Notes under the pieces: model-generated | Seen by the model: only the letters and a program-made list of their open reading frames with translations | Database searches by the model: none | What the model was told of the DNA's origin: nothing | Program-made: the position numbers and the translations under genes | In this document: piece after piece, positions 5,333 to 7,219 of the stretch | Layout: the number at the start of each line of letters is the position of its first letter | Position numbering within the stretch: position 1 is the first letter of the stretch | Assembly: GCA_913009475.1 (NCBI GenBank) | Contig: CAJVYJ010000089.1 | Location: forward strand, 1 to 7,219 | Reading direction: 5' to 3' | Source of the DNA: an uncultured Actinomycetes bacterium | GTDB taxonomy: Bacteria > Actinomycetota > Aquicultoria > CAJVYJ01 | DNA: 7,219 nucleotides

Positions 5333-5347
5333 AGTTGAGCATCAACT
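5333..5347 (-). other. Small hairpin between trpE and trpG
   Basis: AGTTGA (5333-5338) and TCAACT (5342-5347) are exact reverse complements around a three-base loop, within the 49-base trpE-trpG gap and just upstream of the AGGAG used by trpG. It has no T-run, so it is not a terminator. It could be an mRNA processing or spacing structure, or chance. Confidence 0.4.
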
Positions 5348-5359
5348 GGCGCCGTTTAG

Positions 5360-6841
5360 CTACGCGCTCGTTTGCGCCTCCGCGACTTCCACCGCTTTCA
5401 AAGCGGCCTTAGCTTTGTTTAATGTTTCCTTATATTCCGCCTCCGGGTCAGAGTCGGCAACAATACCGGCGCCCGCCTGCACATACGCTACATTATCGAC
5501 AACCACAATAGTACGAATCGTGATTCCGGTATCCAAATTGCCGGAAAAACTGAAGTAACCGAATACGCCCGCGTACGGCCCGCGCAAATTCGGCTCCAGC
5601 TCGTCGATGATCTCCATCGCTCTTATTTTCGGAGCGCCTGATACCGTGCCGGCCGGAAAAGCGGCTCTGAGAAGATCATAAGCACTTTTATCAGCGGCTA
5701 AAATACCGCTTACCTGCGAAACAATATGCATAACATGCGAATAATGCTCAACGAACATTAAATCATCGACTTTGACCGTCCCCGGCCGGCAGACGCGCCC
5801 CAAGTCATTACGACCCAAATCAACCAACATTATATGCTCGGCTCGTTCCTTAACATCATTGAGCAACTCATCTGCCAGACGGCGGTCTTCTTGCTCGTTA
5901 TCACCGCGTCTTCTGGTGCCGGCTATCGGACGCGTTATAGCAAAGTCACCATCAACCTTTACCAGAGGTTCTGGTGATGAAGCAATCATCGTCATATCAG
6001 TAAATCTTATATAAGCTAAATAGGGAGAGGGATTAATAGTCCTTAAGACACGATAGATGTCGAAAGGGTCAGTGGTAACCGGCATAGAAAACCGCTGAGA
6101 TATGACGGTTTGTAGGATATCACCGGCTAAAATATACTCTTTTACTTGCCGTACAGCACGCATGAAGTCGTCTTTAGACATATTAGCGCTTATCTCCCGT
6201 CCGGAAGAACCGGTTTCGCTTAAAGGGCTTATGGTTACCGGTGCCCGCAACTTTACGATTATTTCTTCTATCCGCTCTGTCGCCAACTCATAATTTTTAT
6301 CATTATTACCGTCAGAGCGAGCGTTAACCAACACTTTTACCCTATGTTTTAGGTGGTCAAAAATAACTACCGTATCGGTAAAGATAAAACGCATCTCAGG
6401 CAAATTTAAATCATCAATACCGGTACGAGGAATTGATTCAAAATAACGGATGCTGTCATAACCGACATAACCAACGGCGCCGCCAAAAAAAGGCGGTAAG
6501 CCCGGTAACGGCGCGGAACGGTACTCTTTCATTAATCCTTCGATAACTACCAGCGGATCAGCAATATCATTAAGTATCTCTTCTTTTTCCCCGGTTATTG
6601 TAACTTGCCCCCGGCGGCAAGAGACCATTAAAAATGAGTTAACCCCGATAAATGAGTATCTGCCTAATAATTCGCCGCCCTCAACACTTTCCAATAAAAA
6701 AGAGTTGTCGCCGCCGGCCAATTTTACGAAAGCCGAAACCGGTGTATCGGCATCAACAATAATATCGCGATATATCGGTATTAAATTATAATCAACCGCT
6801 AAATTTTTAAATTGTTTTTTGGTTATCGAATAATTCTTCAT
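5360..6841 (-). CDS. trpE: Anthranilate synthase component I
   Basis: The chorismate-utilising subunit that, with TrpG, makes anthranilate in the first committed step of tryptophan synthesis. At 493 residues it is normal length. The N-terminal regulatory region contains LLES at 49-52, and NPSPY is at 270-274. Together these form the tryptophan-binding pocket of feedback-inhibited TrpE, so inhibition by tryptophan is expected. The catalytic domain shows AGDILQTVISQRF at 239-251, RPIAGTRRRG at 304-313, HIMLVDLGRNDLGRV at 336-350, FPAGTVSGAPKIRAMEI at 395-411 and QAGAGIVADSDPEAEY at 455-470. There is no fused glutamine amidotransferase; trpG is separate. The ATG at 6841 has AAAGGG three bases upstream. 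It is probably the first gene of the cluster. Aminodeoxychorismate synthase PabB is a close relative, but the LLES and NPSPY pair and the trp context favour TrpE. Confidence 0.97.
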   Translation of the reverse strand: MKNYSITKKQFKNLAVDYNLIPIYRDIIVDADTPVSAFVKLAGGDNSFLLESVEGGELLGRYSFIGVNSFLMVSCRRGQVTITGEKEEILNDIADPLVVIEGLMKEYRSAPLPGLPPFFGGAVGYVGYDSIRYFESIPRTGIDDLNLPEMRFIFTDTVVIFDHLKHRVKVLVNARSDGNNDKNYELATERIEEIIVKLRAPVTISPLSETGSSGREISANMSKDDFMRAVRQVKEYILAGDILQTVISQRFSMPVTTDPFDIYRVLRTINPSPYLAYIRFTDMTMIASSPEPLVKVDGDFAITRPIAGTRRRGDNEQEDRRLADELLNDVKERAEHIMLVDLGRNDLGRVCRPGTVKVDDLMFVEHYSHVMHIVSQVSGILAADKSAYDLLRAAFPAGTVSGAPKIRAMEIIDELEPNLRGPYAGVFGYFSFSGNLDTGITIRTIVVVDNVAYVQAGAGIVADSDPEAEYKETLNKAKAALKAVEVAEAQTSA

Positions 6842-6879
6842 TTTCCCTTTTCAATACATAAATATATAAACATAAAGCC

Positions 6880-6912
6880 TTCACAGGCGGAGCAAGCTCC
6901 GCGGCTACACAT
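6880..6912 (-). repeat. CTACAC-flanked hairpin, copy 6
   Basis: A perfect 6-bp stem GCGGAG (6887-6892) and CTCCGC (6897-6902) closes a CAAG loop, with flanks TTCACAG on the left and GGCTACACATTT on the right. It lies about 40 bases upstream of the trpE start, so it is either in the trpE leader or over its promoter. Confidence 0.7.
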
Positions 6913-6937
6913 TTCACGCCCTTATTTGCCCTCTCCG

Positions 6938-6973
6938 CTCATAAAGCGCCAGATAAACTGGCGCGCTACACAT
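6938..6973 (-). repeat. CTACAC-flanked hairpin, copy 7
   Basis: A perfect 7-bp stem GCGCCAG (6946-6952) and CTGGCGC (6958-6964) closes an ATAAA loop and is followed by GCTACACAT. The stem sequence differs from every other copy while pairing, loop and flank are kept. This is strong evidence that the fold, not the stem sequence, defines the family. Confidence 0.75.
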
Positions 6974-6998
6974 CTACGTTCTACGCTTTCATTCCCAC

Positions 6999-7138
6999 TG
7001 TCATTCCCGACCCACCTCACGCTTGTCATTCCCGACTCCGATCGGGAATCCATGGCCAACCGTGCCTGTTAATGCTTTACATACTCTTATTTCCAATGCA
7101 CCTCTTTACCTGGATTCCCAGTCAAGCTGAGAATGACA
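6999..7138 (+). repeat. Two-hairpin (BIME/MITE-like) element, copy C
   Basis: The core 7024-7138 runs from TGTCATTCCC to GAATGACA. The left hairpin is ATTCCCGA/TCGGGAAT (7028-7049) and the right hairpin is ATTCCCAG/CTGAGAAT (7114-7134). The spacer keeps TTAATGCTTTACATACTC and CACCTCTTTACCTGG. An additional TGTCATTCCC lies 25 bases to the left, at 6999. Beyond the right end an additional TATGACA (7157-7162 region) gives a further half-site in inverted orientation. This is the most complete copy. Confidence 0.85.
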
Positions 7139-7174
7139 AGCTTAGGAGAGCTAAGTATGACAAAAAGCGTCAGC

Positions 7175-7204
7175 TTTCACGGACGGATGCAGCCCGCCCT
7201 ACAT
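7175..7204 (-). repeat. CTACAC-family hairpin, copy 8 (diverged)
   Basis: GGACGG (7181-7186) and CCGCCC (7194-7199) flank a seven-base loop, with TTTCAC on the left and TACAT on the right. The plus-strand A-C mismatch is a G-T wobble on the minus strand (GGGCGG/CCGTCC). The loop differs from the CAAG and ATAAA classes, so membership is less certain. Confidence 0.5.
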
Positions 7205-7219
7205 GTTTTGCACTTTTAT

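Larger units (their letters stand above)
6842..7219. other. Repeat-rich region upstream of trpE
   Basis: No credible gene lies here. The region holds three small hairpin repeats (6880-6912, 6938-6973, 7175-7204) and one two-hairpin element (6999-7138). The minus-strand sequence just before trpE is AT-rich, with TTTATGTTTATATATTTATG around 6855-6875, the likeliest place for a -10 box, but I cannot defend a -35. I see no leader peptide with tandem TGG codons, no T-box AGGGTGG motif and no terminator-like stem with a T-run. Classical attenuation is therefore not supported by what is visible. A CTTAG/CTAAG stem lies at 7141-7155. Confidence 0.6.

Noticed and set aside
2441..7138. Possible CRISPR array from recurring TGTCATTCCC units
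   Set aside because: The units are far apart, palindromic and lack regular unique spacers, and no cas gene is present.
6842..7219. trp attenuator or T-box upstream of trpE
   Set aside because: No short leader ORF with tandem TGG codons, no T-box motif and no terminator stem with a T-run is visible.

Overview
The window is a bacterial tryptophan-biosynthesis locus carried entirely on the minus strand. Read in the direction of transcription (high to low coordinates) the order is trpE, trpG, trpD, trpC and a trpB of the TrpB2 type. No intact gene is visible on the plus strand. Moderate base composition, the trp order and intergenic gaps full of small palindromic repeats suggest an uncultured environmental bacterium. 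The repeats resemble those I associate with Dehalococcoidia-like Chloroflexota, but this placement is tentative because the sequence carries no marker gene.

The left end is not biological. Bases 86-151 are an Illumina P7/index/read-2 adapter in full, and the bases before it are a poly-T run-off and unassignable sequence. The adapter cuts trpB2 just before its natural end, and translating through it adds a false tail to TrpB2 and creates a false plus-strand ORF. Genuine genomic sequence begins at 152. Whether trpF, trpA or a second trpB follow cannot be known.

Region by region: 1-151 is artefact. 152-1414 is trpB2 (3' end lost). 1469-2245 is trpC. 2246-2924 is a repeat-filled gap with no credible gene. 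2925-3932 is trpD. 3933-4212 is an AT-rich leader plus a two-hairpin repeat. 4213-4740 holds a decayed MNT nucleotidyltransferase/HEPN toxin-antitoxin pair. 4747-5310 is trpG. 5360-6841 is trpE. 6842-7219 is a repeat-rich upstream region.

The genes cover chorismate to anthranilate (TrpE with TrpG), phosphoribosylation (TrpD), ring closure to indole-3-glycerol phosphate (TrpC) and the indole-plus-serine condensation (TrpB-type enzyme). TrpF and TrpA are not seen. trpE-trpG and trpC-trpB are closely spaced (49 and 54 bases), whereas trpG-trpD and trpD-trpC are separated by roughly 680-810 bases of repeats and gene debris. The operon has therefore been invaded at two junctions.

The most interesting non-coding signals are three. 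One is a family of eight small hairpins whose departures from perfect pairing are all G-T wobbles on the minus (transcribed) strand. Another is three copies of a two-hairpin element of about 110 bases. The third is a single nested palindrome of about 176 bases. No novel multi-gene system is visible; the trp genes are ordinary and the toxin-antitoxin pair is dead.
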